Source: Pseudomonadota bacterium (GTDB taxonomy: Bacteria > Pseudomonadota > Gammaproteobacteria > Burkholderiales > SG8-39). From it: a DNA stretch of 33,127 bases. Made by a program: the position numbers and the translations under genes. Every line of letters starts with the position of its first letter. The stretch's first letter is position 1. The notes beneath the pieces are model-generated. The model was given only the letters and a program-made list of their open reading frames with translations, had not been told where the DNA came from and did not search any database. The stretch spans positions 1 through 33,127 of the forward strand of contig JAJZPQ010000039.1 in NCBI GenBank assembly GCA_021811085.1, written 5' to 3'. Positions 6,725 to 14,421 of this stretch are shown here, piece after piece.

Positions 6725-7462
6725 ATGACGATTCCATCAGCACCGTTGCTCAACTTGACCGGGATTCAGGCCGGTTATGGCGAGATCAATGTATTGTGGG
6801 GCGTCGACCTCACGCTCGCCCGGGGGGAGATCACCGCGCTGGTCGGCTCCAACGGCGCCGGAAAATCGACGCTGATGCGGACCCTGTCTGGTTTGATCGT
6901 GCCGACGGCCGGGCGGATCGATTGGGCAGGCGAGGATCTTTGCGGCCAGTCGCCCGCGCAGATCCTCGCGCGCGGCATTGCGCACGTGCCGGAAGGCAGG
7001 CGCCTGTTCAGCTCGATGAACGTCGAGGACAATCTCCTGATGGGGGCCTACGCGCGCAAGGAACCGCGCGCCGCCATCCGACGCGACCTCGATCGCGTCT
7101 ATGCGACCTTTCCCAAGCTGCACGAACGACTCGGCCAGGCCGCCGGCACGCTCTCCGGCGGCGAACAGCAGATGTGCGCGATCGGCCGCGGGATGATGAG
7201 CGCTCCACGTTTGTTGATCATCGACGAGCTGTCGCTGGGCTTGTCGCCTCTTCTGGTCGAGCAACTGGTCGAGGCCTTGCGCTCCCTCAATCGCGAGGGC
7301 CTGTCGATTCTGGTGGTCGAACAGGATGTCATTACCGCACTCGAACTATCGACCAGCGCTTTCGTGATGGATATGGGGCGCATCGTCCAAAGCGGGCGCA
7401 GCGCGGAGCTTATGCACGATCCCGCGATCAGAAGCGCCTATCTCGGCGCGCTGGCCGCTTAG
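6725..7462 (+). CDS. livF: Branched-chain amino acid-type ABC transporter ATPase LivF
   Basis: An ABC ATPase of 245 residues. ATG 6725 is chosen because AGGGG lies 8 bases before it; an upstream in-frame GTG at 6704 would overlap livG. Walker A is GSNGAGKST, the signature is LSGGEQQMCAIGR, Walker B is LLIIDELSLGLSP, and the switch residue is Gln in VVEQDV, as is common in LivF. It completes the five-gene transporter. A further catabolic gene follows after 59 bp, so transcription may continue into 7522-9772. Confidence 0.93.
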   Translation: MTIPSAPLLNLTGIQAGYGEINVLWGVDLTLARGEITALVGSNGAGKSTLMRTLSGLIVPTAGRIDWAGEDLCGQSPAQILARGIAHVPEGRRLFSSMNVEDNLLMGAYARKEPRAAIRRDLDRVYATFPKLHERLGQAAGTLSGGEQQMCAIGRGMMSAPRLLIIDELSLGLSPLLVEQLVEALRSLNREGLSILVVEQDVITALELSTSAFVMDMGRIVQSGRSAELMHDPAIRSAYLGALAA

Positions 7463-7521
7463 TCCCACAGCGTATCGGAACAAATACCTTTTCCCTCCAA
7501 CCCGTTTGTGAAAGCCGTTCT

Positions 7522-8277
7522 ATGTCCAGCACAAAAGTCTATGCGCCTGGGAACTATCGATTCATTCCCGGCGTTTTTCAATATTCCGCAGGTGTCGCGG
7601 CCGAGGCCGGTTTCCGGATAGAACGTGTCCGCTTGCTCAAGCCGGTTCCGCTTGCCGACGGATTCCGGCTGATCGAACGGACGCTACAGGCCGCAGGCCG
7701 GCCGCTCGCCGCGTTTTGCGCCTGTGAATTGCGTTCACCGGCGCCGTTCGATGAGGCCGGGTTCGAGGCGTTCAACAAGGAATACGTTGGGACGCTCGCG
7801 CATTGGGGCATCTTCGACGGCACCGTTAACCCGGTTGCACGCAGCAATGTTTGCCCGGAAGTCGATCCACCCAAGGTTCCGAGTGTTTATGCGTTTTCCT
7901 ATACTGTGGCTGCACCATCTGCAGTGCCTTCCTTCGTCGTCGCCGGCAGTGGGGAAGCGCCGGAAGGCAAGGGTAGCTATAAGGAGCACGTAATCAGCCG
8001 CGGAGACGTATCGATCGAAGGAATGCGGAGCAAGGCGCGTTATGTGCTCGCGGAAATGGAGAACAGGATGCACGCCCTCGGTTTTGATTGGCCGGACACG
8101 ACTGCTACGCAGCTCTATACCGTGCACAACATCCATCCGTTCATAGCCGAGGAGATTGGGCGGCGCGGAGCAATGCGCGGCGGGCTGACCTGGCATTTGA
8201 ATCGTCCCCCGATCGTCGAACTCGAGTACGAAATGGATTGCCGCGGCGTCCACTTCGAACGAGTGCTCGCCGTCTGA
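7522..8277 (+). CDS. CnbZ-like (2-amino-5-chloromuconate deaminase family) protein
   Basis: A protein of 251 residues. Recognisable blocks are YRFIPGVFQYSAGVAAE at the N-terminus, AFCACELRSPAPF, NPVARSNVCPE, FVVAGSGEAPEG and a C-terminal RidA-like half with TTATQLYTVHNIHPF and a final EYEMDCRGV. I associate this pattern with the family named after CnbZ, a deaminase acting on 2-aminomuconate-type acids in chloronitrobenzene degradation, although many members are uncharacterised. The family call is by memory of motifs, so it is only moderately sure. It lies 59 bp after livF and 40 bp before an aldehyde dehydrogenase, suggesting a role in degrading the amino acid-like compound that the Liv system imports. 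No signal peptide; cytoplasmic. The start ATG has a weak SD. Confidence 0.6.
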   Translation: MSSTKVYAPGNYRFIPGVFQYSAGVAAEAGFRIERVRLLKPVPLADGFRLIERTLQAAGRPLAAFCACELRSPAPFDEAGFEAFNKEYVGTLAHWGIFDGTVNPVARSNVCPEVDPPKVPSVYAFSYTVAAPSAVPSFVVAGSGEAPEGKGSYKEHVISRGDVSIEGMRSKARYVLAEMENRMHALGFDWPDTTATQLYTVHNIHPFIAEEIGRRGAMRGGLTWHLNRPPIVELEYEMDCRGVHFERVLAV

Positions 8278-8317
8278 CGCTGTAATTCAGACCCGATTCC
8301 AATTCATGGGGGCGCAA

Positions 8318-9772
8318 ATGGCTATTGACAAAATTCTTTCGCCGTTCGACGGCAGGGTAGTGGGCGAAATGCACGTGTCCACGGCTGAGGACATCGAGAA
8401 AGCGATTGTGCGGTCGCAGCAGGCATTTCAGACAATGCGCAAGCTACCGCGATTCGTCCGCGCAGACATTCTGGAGCGAACCGCCGATGGCATTCGCAGA
8501 CGGCGCGATGAGTTCGTTACGACCATCGCCGCCGAGGCTGGGAAGCCGTTGTACGACGCGCGCGGCGAGGTGTCGCGCGCCCTTTTCAACCTGACGAATG
8601 CGGCTGCCGAAGCGCGCCGCTTCGGCGGCGAGGAAGTCCCGCTCGACATGGATGCCGGCGTATTCGAATACCAGACCACGGATAGCCAGGGCCGTTCGAT
8701 TCAGCTTTGCGATCTCGACGCGGATGCCTTGAATCGGATGCGGCGCAGGATTGGCATCGCGCGGCGTTTCCCGATTGGCCCGATTCTGGCGATCGCGCCG
8801 TTCAACTTTCCACTGAACCTCGTCTTGCACAAGGTGGCCCCGGCGATTGCCGTCGGTAACAGCGTGGTGCTTAAGCCGGCACCCCAGACGCCGCTTACCT
8901 CATTGCTTCTTCAGCAGGTCATGACCGACGCCGGTCTGCCGACGGGAGCACTCGAAATTTGCCACTGCCCGGTTTCGCTGGCCGAGTCGATGGTGCGCGA
9001 CGAGCGGTTCGCGATGGTCAGTTTTACCGGTAGTGCCCGCGTCGGCTGGCACATTAAGGAAATAGCGGGTCGCAAGAAAGTGGCGCTGGAGCTTGGAGGA
9101 AACGGCGCGGTTGTCGTTTGTGAGGATGCGGATCTTGATCTTGCGGCAGCGCGTTGTGTCCGAGGCGGTGTCGTATATGGCGGCCAGTATTGCATTGGTG
9201 TCCAGCGGATTCTCGTGCATGAGTCGGTGGCAGAAGCGTTCACGCGCAAACTGGTCGAGCGGGTGCGCGCCTGTCGCGTCGGCGACCCGATGCAGGAAGG
9301 CATCGATGTCGGCCCGGTGATCGACGAGGGCTCGGCGATCAGAATTCAGACTTGGGTTGATGAGGCGGTAGGAGCCGGTGCCCGCATTCTGACCGGCGGC
9401 TCCAGATCGAAGGCGGTGGTGCAGCCAACCGTGCTGACCGATACGGTGAAAGGCATGAAGATCGAGGACGAGGAAGTATTCGGACCCGTACTCACCGTCA
9501 ATAGCTATCGGACATTCGAGGAGGCGATCAAACGGGCGGGCGATTCCCGCTACGGATTGCAGGGCGGGATGTTTACCAACGATCTGCGCCGCGCCTTTCA
9601 GGCGCTGGAGGATTGGGATGTCGGGGGATTGATGATCAACGATGTGCCGATTTACAGGGTCGACAGTATGCCGTTTGGCGGCTGGAAAGAATCCGGCTTC
9701 GGGCGCGAGGGCACACGTTATGCCATGGAGGAGATGTCGGATATCAAGCATCTCGTCATTAACTACGCTTGA
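8318..9772 (+). CDS. Aldehyde dehydrogenase (NAD(P)-dependent) with an internal insertion
   Basis: An ALDH of 484 residues. ATG 8318 is preferred over ATG 8306 because a GGGGGCG stretch lies just upstream. The usual elements are present: IAPFNFPLN (cofactor cleft), VSFTGSARVGW, LELGGNGA with the general-base Glu, GQYCIGVQR with the catalytic Cys, and EEVFGPVL. Between VPLDMDAG and RRFPIGP there is an extra stretch of about 25 residues (roughly 114-140) that most relatives lack; it is in frame and carries no stop, so it looks natural. Following a transporter and a CnbZ-like gene, it may oxidise a semialdehyde in the same pathway, as aminomuconate-semialdehyde dehydrogenases do, but the substrate is not shown by the sequence. 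Confidence 0.88.
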   Translation: MAIDKILSPFDGRVVGEMHVSTAEDIEKAIVRSQQAFQTMRKLPRFVRADILERTADGIRRRRDEFVTTIAAEAGKPLYDARGEVSRALFNLTNAAAEARRFGGEEVPLDMDAGVFEYQTTDSQGRSIQLCDLDADALNRMRRRIGIARRFPIGPILAIAPFNFPLNLVLHKVAPAIAVGNSVVLKPAPQTPLTSLLLQQVMTDAGLPTGALEICHCPVSLAESMVRDERFAMVSFTGSARVGWHIKEIAGRKKVALELGGNGAVVVCEDADLDLAAARCVRGGVVYGGQYCIGVQRILVHESVAEAFTRKLVERVRACRVGDPMQEGIDVGPVIDEGSAIRIQTWVDEAVGAGARILTGGSRSKAVVQPTVLTDTVKGMKIEDEEVFGPVLTVNSYRTFEEAIKRAGDSRYGLQGGMFTNDLRRAFQALEDWDVGGLMINDVPIYRVDSMPFGGWKESGFGREGTRYAMEEMSDIKHLVINYA

Positions 9773-9899
9773 GGCCATGAGATTGCTGATGTGCGCTTCG
9801 CGACTATTTGGCGCTTGACAAGCGGGATCGCGCCGCGACAAATTTGAGCGAATCGAAAATTCAGCAGATCCCGCCCTGACTTCGACGGAGTATTCCAGC

Positions 9900-10715
9900 A
9901 TGCGCATCGGCATCATCGGCGGCGGCGTCATCGCGCGCCTGTTTCTGGAACACATCGCGCGCGGCGACATGGGCGAGGCGCGCGTGGTCGCGATCCAGGG
10001 CCGAAGCGCAGCCTCGCGCGGCAAGCCTCTGGCCGAGCAATACGGCCTGCCTTTCGTCACCAGTCTGAACGCGCTGCTCACCGAGCGCCCGGAGGTGGTG
10101 ATCGAAGCGGCCTCGCACGACGCGGTACGCGAATTCGCGCGGCCGCTGCTCGAGCGCGGCATTCCGCTCATCATCCTCTCCGGCGGCGCGCTGTGCGACG
10201 ACGCCCTGCGCGCGCGGCTGGAAGCCGCAGCGGCGAAGCACAAGGCCCTGCTCTACCTGCCATCGGGCGGCATCGGCGGCCTGGACGCGTTGAAGGCAGT
10301 GTGCGTGGCCGGCGCCGAGTCGGTCGAAATCGCCGTGACCAAACCGCCGGCGGCGTGGAAGGGCATTCCCTATGTCGAACGGCTGAAGCTCGACCTCGAT
10401 TATTTGACCGGTCCGGTAACCCTGTTCGAGGGCACGGCGCGCGCCGGCGTGCCGCATTTCCCGGCCAATGTGAACATCGCCGCGGCGCTCGCCCTGGCTG
10501 GCATCGGTTTCGACCGCACGCGACTGAAAGTCGTGGCCGACCCGGCGCTGATCTACAACACGCATTACATCAACATCCGCGGCAAGACCGGCAGCATCAG
10601 CATCAAGTTGGAGAGCGTCCCCTTCCCCGACAATCCCAAGACGTCCATGCTCGCCTGCTACAGCGCGCTCGCCGCGTTCAAACAATTCAATTCTCGGGTG
10701 CGCTACGGCACGTAG
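9900..10715 (+). CDS. L-aspartate dehydrogenase-like (NadX/DUF108 family) oxidoreductase
   Basis: A protein of 271 residues. The N-terminal Rossmann motif is GIIGGGVIAR (residues 4-13). The DUF108 aspartate dehydrogenase domain follows, with LSGGALCD, LPSGGIGGLDAL and PHFPANVNIAAAL. The conserved active-site His is in YNTHYIN (about residue 222). Known members reversibly oxidise L-aspartate to iminoaspartate with NAD(P), and some serve NAD synthesis while others belong to catabolic or mercaptosuccinate-type pathways. No nadA/nadC is nearby, and it follows the aldehyde dehydrogenase after 127 bp, so an amine/amino acid catabolic role is the more likely one here. SD CGGAG lies about 9 bases before the ATG. 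Confidence 0.85.
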   Translation: MRIGIIGGGVIARLFLEHIARGDMGEARVVAIQGRSAASRGKPLAEQYGLPFVTSLNALLTERPEVVIEAASHDAVREFARPLLERGIPLIILSGGALCDDALRARLEAAAAKHKALLYLPSGGIGGLDALKAVCVAGAESVEIAVTKPPAAWKGIPYVERLKLDLDYLTGPVTLFEGTARAGVPHFPANVNIAAALALAGIGFDRTRLKVVADPALIYNTHYINIRGKTGSISIKLESVPFPDNPKTSMLACYSALAAFKQFNSRVRYGT

Positions 10716-10765
10716 GGCGGCGAGAAACCTGGCATCGGATGTAATGGCCTCTGATTTAGGGGAGC

Positions 10766-10787
10766 ATGAGGGGAGCTATCCCCTCAT
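10766..10787. terminator. Hairpin between convergent genes, possible bidirectional terminator
   Basis: ATGAGGGGA pairs perfectly with TCCCCTCAT around GCTA. It lies 50 bp after the aspartate dehydrogenase-like stop and 29 bp beyond the dodecin stop on the other strand. No T tract follows on either strand, so termination is probable by position only. Confidence 0.5.
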
Positions 10788-10816
10788 ATTGGGATAAACT
10801 CTAAGGCAGGGCTTGC

Positions 10817-11026
10817 TTAATCTTCCAGTGTGAAGCCCACCTTGATCGTCACTTGCCAGTGGGCCACTTTTCCGTTTTCGACGTGGCCGCGCGTCTCCAC
10901 CACCTCGAACCAATGGATGTTGCGCACGGACTTGGATGCCTTGGCGATGGCGCCGCTGACGGCGTCCTCGATGGTCTTGGTCGACGATCCGGTGAGTTCG
11001 ATATGCTTGTAGACGTGGTTGGTCAT
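10817..11026 (-). CDS. Dodecin family flavin-binding protein
   Basis: A protein of 69 residues, the usual dodecin length. The sequence shows the dodecin pattern: [11 protein letters not shown], a helix with AIEDAV-type residues ([14 protein letters not shown]), the strand [16 protein letters not shown] with the aromatic Trp that stacks on the isoalloxazine ring, and [10 protein letters not shown] at the C-terminus. Dodecins form hollow dodecamers that store or buffer riboflavin/FMN in the cytoplasm. A good SD (GGAGA on the minus strand) precedes the ATG. It is monocistronic and transcribed away from the MATE gene. Confidence 0.92.
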   Translation of the reverse strand: MTNHVYKHIELTGSSTKTIEDAVSGAIAKASKSVRNIHWFEVVETRGHVENGKVAHWQVTIKVGFTLED

Positions 11027-11197
11027 GCGGGTCTCCTGAGAGGCTGTAACGAAACGAGGAGATAGGTCCCCTCGTGCTCGCCTATGTCGGCCGCAACAAA
11101 AAATTCTTGTTACGGGCGCTTAGGAATCGCGGCGCGCGCGGCTGCGCCGGCATGGCGATTTTGCGCCTTTTTCTGCGCCGGCGCCGTCCCTGCGATA

Positions 11198-12595
11198 ATG
11201 CCGCCCATGCCCCAGCCGCCAAACCGCAACGCTACGCGCGCTGCGCCGCCTGACACGCGCACGCAGCTGCTTAGCGGGCCGATCCTGGCGACCATGCTGC
11301 GCCTCTCGGTGCCCAATGTCGCGCTGGTGTGCGCGCAGGCTGCGGTCAACGTCGCCGAGACCTATTTCGTCGGGCGCTTGGGCACCGATGCTCTCGCCGG
11401 TGTGACGCTCGTATTCCCGATCGTGATGCTGATGCAGATGATGTCGGCCGGGGCCATGGGCGGGGGCATCTCCTCGGCGATCGCCAGGGCGCTGGGCGGC
11501 CACCGCCAAGCCGACGCCGACGCGCTCGCCTGGCACGCGGTACTGATCGCGCTGGTGCTGGGCGGCAGTTTCACTCTGGCCGCGCTGGTTTTCGGGCCTG
11601 CGCTGTATCGCCTCCTGGGCGGGCAGGGGCAGAGCCTCGCAAACGCGCTGGAGTATTCGAACATCGTGTTCGGGGGAGCGGCGTTCGTCTGGCTCATGAA
11701 CAGTCTGGCCAATGTGCTGCGCGGCAGCGGCGACATGCGCACGCCCGCGGTGGTGACGGTGGCGGGCGCGCTGATCATGATCGCGGCCTCGCCCCTGCTC
11801 ATTTTCGGCTTCGGGAATTTCTCGGGTCTGGGGCTGCGCGGCGCGGCGTTGGCGCTGGTCATCTATTATTGCGCCGGCTGCGCGATCCTCGGCTGGCGCA
11901 CCCTGCGCGGCGCCACGCTGGTTTCGATTCGGCCGCGGCGCGCCGCCTGGCGTTACTTCGCCGAGATCCTGAAAGTCGGCGTACCGGCCTGCGTGCATGC
12001 GGCGCTGATCAATGCCGCGGTCGGCGTGACCACGGGCTTCGTCGGCGTCTACGGCACCGCGGCCCTGGCGGGATACGGCATAGGCGCGCGCCTCGAGTAC
12101 CTGCAAATCCCGATCGTATTCGGCCTGGGGGCGACGCTGGTTCCCATGGTCGGCACCAACGTCGGCGCCGGCCAATTGCAGCGGGCGCGCCGCATCGCCT
12201 GGATCGGCGGACTGTTCGCGGCGTCCGTATGCGGCGCCATCGGCGCGCTGGTGGCCGTGGTTCCCTGGCTATGGGCCGGGATGTTTACGCGTGATGCCGA
12301 AGTGCTGGCTATCGCCACGCAGTATTTTCATATCGCGGGGCCGAGCTATGCCTTTCTCGGCCTGGGCATGGCTTTGTACTTTTCATTTCAGGGCACAGGA
12401 CGCATGCTGTGGCCGCTGCTGTGCGTCGCGATTCGAATTGTGACGATTGCTGCAGGCTGCACGCTCGCGACGCATGCGTTCGGACTCGGGCTGGCTAGCC
12501 TGTTCGCTGTGACCGCGGCAGCTTTGCTGGTATTTGGGGCGATGTACGCCCTGGGTGTCTGGCGCTACTTCTCCGGGGCCGGGCGGGCACGCTAG
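11198..12595 (+). CDS. MATE family multidrug/solute efflux transporter
   Basis: A polytopic membrane protein of about 465 residues with twelve predicted membrane segments in two six-helix halves. The MATE hallmarks are present: LSVPNVALVCAQAAVNVAETYFVGRLG in the first helices, written here as blocks LSVPNVAL and ETYFVGRLGTDALAGV, and the repeat in the second half at YGTAALAGYGIGARLEY. It exports cationic or organic compounds in exchange for Na+ or H+. ATG 11198 is chosen because upstream in-frame sequence (from 11084) is Ala/Arg/Cys-rich and atypical; ATG 11207 is also possible. No SD is evident. It is separated from the catabolic operons, so its substrate is unknown. Confidence 0.9.
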   Translation: MPPMPQPPNRNATRAAPPDTRTQLLSGPILATMLRLSVPNVALVCAQAAVNVAETYFVGRLGTDALAGVTLVFPIVMLMQMMSAGAMGGGISSAIARALGGHRQADADALAWHAVLIALVLGGSFTLAALVFGPALYRLLGGQGQSLANALEYSNIVFGGAAFVWLMNSLANVLRGSGDMRTPAVVTVAGALIMIAASPLLIFGFGNFSGLGLRGAALALVIYYCAGCAILGWRTLRGATLVSIRPRRAAWRYFAEILKVGVPACVHAALINAAVGVTTGFVGVYGTAALAGYGIGARLEYLQIPIVFGLGATLVPMVGTNVGAGQLQRARRIAWIGGLFAASVCGAIGALVAVVPWLWAGMFTRDAEVLAIATQYFHIAGPSYAFLGLGMALYFSFQGTGRMLWPLLCVAIRIVTIAAGCTLATHAFGLGLASLFAVTAAALLVFGAMYALGVWRYFSGAGRAR

Positions 12596-12966
12596 ATCGG
12601 AGGCTCGGCCCGTAAAAAAAAGGCCGGCGAACCATGTTCGCCGGCCCGTGAACAACGGCTGGCCGGCAATGCTGCCGGCGGACCGCCCTTGCCGCCAGGA
12701 CTCGTTGCGCGCGACGTTTTTGGGTCGCTTGCGCGATACGGCCTTGATAGCTGCGGCCTCCTCCTCCTCCTCCTCGAATGCGGGCGCTTGTATCCCTTTG
12801 TTTAAATGGGAATTGTCATCAGGCGTGCGCGAACTTAGTGCAGGGTATTCTAAGAACCGATTTCGTGCAATACTATAAGGGTAAATACCTATTGCTGAAA
12901 AATGTCAAATATGAAGCGAGGCGGCAACCTCGGGGTTTGATTCCGCAACTATAACAGCTCGGAAAA
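12596..12966. other. Gene-free interval with a minus-strand terminator
   Basis: No gene with a start codon is convincing here. The minus strand stays open for about 90 codons with a run of six Glu codons but has no ATG, GTG or TTG start in frame after its upstream TGA. The MarR promoter must lie in the AT-richer right half (about 12795-12960). Confidence 0.5.
12614..12646 (-). terminator. Intrinsic terminator for a minus-strand transcript
   Basis: GGCCGGCGAAC (12622-12632) and GTTCGCCGGCC (12636-12646) form a perfect 11-bp stem with a 3-base loop. On the minus strand this is followed by eight T residues (12621 down to 12614), a textbook rho-independent terminator. The only annotated genes around it are on the plus strand, so the transcript it ends is unexplained. 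Confidence 0.75.
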
Positions 12967-13506
12967 ATGGACCTACGCACCCAAGCTGGCTCCGACAAAG
13001 GCCAGAAACGGCCGAATACTTCACCCTCGGCCGCCGCGGGCAACGAAAAGAAACGGCTCGAGGTACTGCAGCAGTTCCGCGTGTTATTGCGCTCGATCAA
13101 ACGGCATTACCAGCGGGTGGAGGAGCAGTGCGGTTTGAGCGGCGCGCAGGTGTGGGCGCTGGCGGAAATCGCGGACGCCCCCGGCATAAAAGTGAGCGAG
13201 TTTGCCCAGCAACTCGGGGTGCACCTGTCGACTGCGAGCAATATGCTGCGGCGCCTCGAGGCTCTGGAACTGGTCCGAAGGATGCGCATCGGCGAGGACC
13301 ACCGCGTGGTTCAACTCGAACTTACCGCCAAGGGCGAGAGCATCCTAAGCATGGCGCCGCGTCCGCTGGCCGGGATTCTGCAACAGGCCCTGGCCGATCT
13401 TCCGCAGTCGCGGCTGGATACTCTGCACGCTGACCTCGGCGAAGTCATCCAGGTGATGAAGTTCAAGGATGACGAAGCGCATTCGACGCCTCTGTCGGAC
13501 ATCTAA
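12967..13506 (+). CDS. MarR-family transcriptional regulator
   Basis: A protein of 179 residues: a polar N-terminal extension of about 27 residues, then a MarR winged helix-turn-helix. Visible elements are LSGAQVWALAEIADAPGIKVSEFAQQLGVHLSTAS (helices 2-4), here best seen as VSEFAQQLGVHLSTASNML for the recognition helix, and the wing RRMRIGEDHRVVQLELTAKG. MarR proteins are dimers that release DNA on binding phenolic or aromatic acid ligands. It lies upstream of and in the same direction as the dehydroquinase-like/SDR cluster, so it may control that cluster. A 378-bp gap with a separate promoter lies between them. Confidence 0.92.
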   Translation: MDLRTQAGSDKGQKRPNTSPSAAAGNEKKRLEVLQQFRVLLRSIKRHYQRVEEQCGLSGAQVWALAEIADAPGIKVSEFAQQLGVHLSTASNMLRRLEALELVRRMRIGEDHRVVQLELTAKGESILSMAPRPLAGILQQALADLPQSRLDTLHADLGEVIQVMKFKDDEAHSTPLSDI

Positions 13507-13884
13507 GCAGCAAATACAGTACACCGCAGCGCCTGACTGCCGCGGTGCGCCCGCACTGCTGTGCGCGCTTGCGTTCATGTGCTGGATGTCAACAGACCCT
13601 AGAGTGTGCCCGGTGTTTCGGCGCATTGCGTTCTGGCCCCAGCCCATTAATGATGTTTGGCATGTTTGGCCCGCCAGCCTGGGTAGAAAAAATTGACATT
13701 ATGGTATGACATTTGGCATTATGAAAAAAAGCCTTAGCCATAAGATCTCAGGCATAAGGCCGGGCAATTCACCAGTTCCAAGCCAAACCGGAGGAGTTGA
13801 CGTGATCGGCAAGAACGAGGCTGGTAGCCATCCGTCGTGCGTGCTGCACCCCCGACGTCGCTTATTCAACCGAGGTCATTCAAG
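13507..13884. other. Long leader region upstream of the dehydroquinase-like cluster
   Basis: It contains a probable promoter with direct repeats (13693-13723) and a possible short leader ORF (13802-13888). The first part (13507-13680) shows no gene. Confidence 0.5.
13693..13723 (+). promoter_or_regulatory. Promoter with overlapping CATTATG direct repeats
   Basis: TTGACA at 13693-13698 and CATTAT at 13717-13722 are spaced 18 bp. The heptamer CATTATG occurs twice, at 13697-13703 and 13717-13723, exactly 20 bp apart (about two helical turns) and overlapping both promoter elements. This is a good site for a repressor such as the upstream MarR protein; the link is inference. Confidence 0.5.
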
Positions 13885-13888
13885 ATGA
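13802..13888 (+). CDS. Possible 28-residue leader peptide coupled to the dehydroquinase-like gene
   Basis: A GTG at 13802 is preceded by a very strong SD, GGAGGAG (13790-13796), with 5-base spacing. The reading frame runs 28 codons, is rich in Arg/His/Ser, and its TGA overlaps the ATG of the next gene as ATGA. Strong SD plus a 4-bp overlap suggests that its translation couples or gates the downstream gene. The peptide itself resembles nothing I know. It may equally be chance, since the downstream gene has its own weak SD (CGAGG). Confidence 0.4.
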   Translation: MIGKNEAGSHPSCVLHPRRRLFNRGHSR

Positions 13889-14343
13889 AGAAGATACTGC
13901 TCATTCAAGGCGCCAACATGGCGTATCTGGGCAAGCGGGAACCCGAGATCTACGGCTCCACCACGGCGGCTGAGCTCGACCAGATGCTGCAGAGCCACGC
14001 GCGTGCGCGCGGCTTCAAGCTCGACATCTACTACACCCACCTCGAGGGCGAGGCGATCGGCCGCGTCTATCGCGCGGCGGATGAAGGCGTGGACGGCCTG
14101 TTGATGAATCCGGCCGGGTTCATTCATGCCGGCTATGCGCTGCGCGATTGTCTGCGTTCGATGACTTTTCCCTACGTCGAAGTCCATATGAGCAACATCG
14201 ACAAACGCGGGCTGCATTCGGTCACCGCGGAGACGGCGCGCGGCGTCATCGCCGGTTTCGGTCTGAATTCGTATCTGATGGGCCTGGATGCCCTGCTCGA
14301 ACTGACCGGCAGCGCAAAGCCGGCCAAGGGGAAAAAGCGCTGA
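13885..14343 (+). CDS. Divergent type II 3-dehydroquinate dehydratase-like protein
   Basis: A protein of 152 residues from ATG 13885 (SD CGAGG, 9 bases before; an in-frame GTG at 13837 would add 16 residues). It follows the AroQ flavodoxin-like fold: ILLIQGANMAYLGKREPEIYG (seen as GAN and LGKREPEIYG, the Asn, Arg and active Tyr), EGEAI, MNPAGFIHAGYALRD (conserved Asn and His) and VEVHMSN (Glu, His). Canonical AroQ then has a SN-x3-REEFR-x2-S loop; here it is SNIDKRGLHS, about three residues shorter and without the second Arg that binds the substrate carboxylate. AroQ dehydrates 3-dehydroquinate. In this catabolic context and with the altered loop it may act on a different hydroxy-cyclic acid. 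The family is clear, the substrate is not. Confidence 0.75.
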   Translation: MKKILLIQGANMAYLGKREPEIYGSTTAAELDQMLQSHARARGFKLDIYYTHLEGEAIGRVYRAADEGVDGLLMNPAGFIHAGYALRDCLRSMTFPYVEVHMSNIDKRGLHSVTAETARGVIAGFGLNSYLMGLDALLELTGSAKPAKGKKR

Positions 14344-14421
14344 AAGCGGCGCAGCGTCTGGCGTTCGCGCCTGCGGCTTTGGAACAATTAGCGGCAACCA
14401 TCAATCAATCAGGAGAAACAT

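Noticed and set aside
9812-9824. Palindrome CGCTTG-A-CAAGCG in the gap before the aspartate dehydrogenase-like gene
   Set aside because: Too short, with a 1-base centre and no clear promoter relation; it may be a weak operator but cannot be supported.
13721-13801. Upstream extension of the leader ORF to an ATG at 13721
   Set aside because: This ATG lies within the promoter's -10 region, upstream of the expected transcription start, and has no Shine-Dalgarno; the GTG at 13802 is the only credible start.
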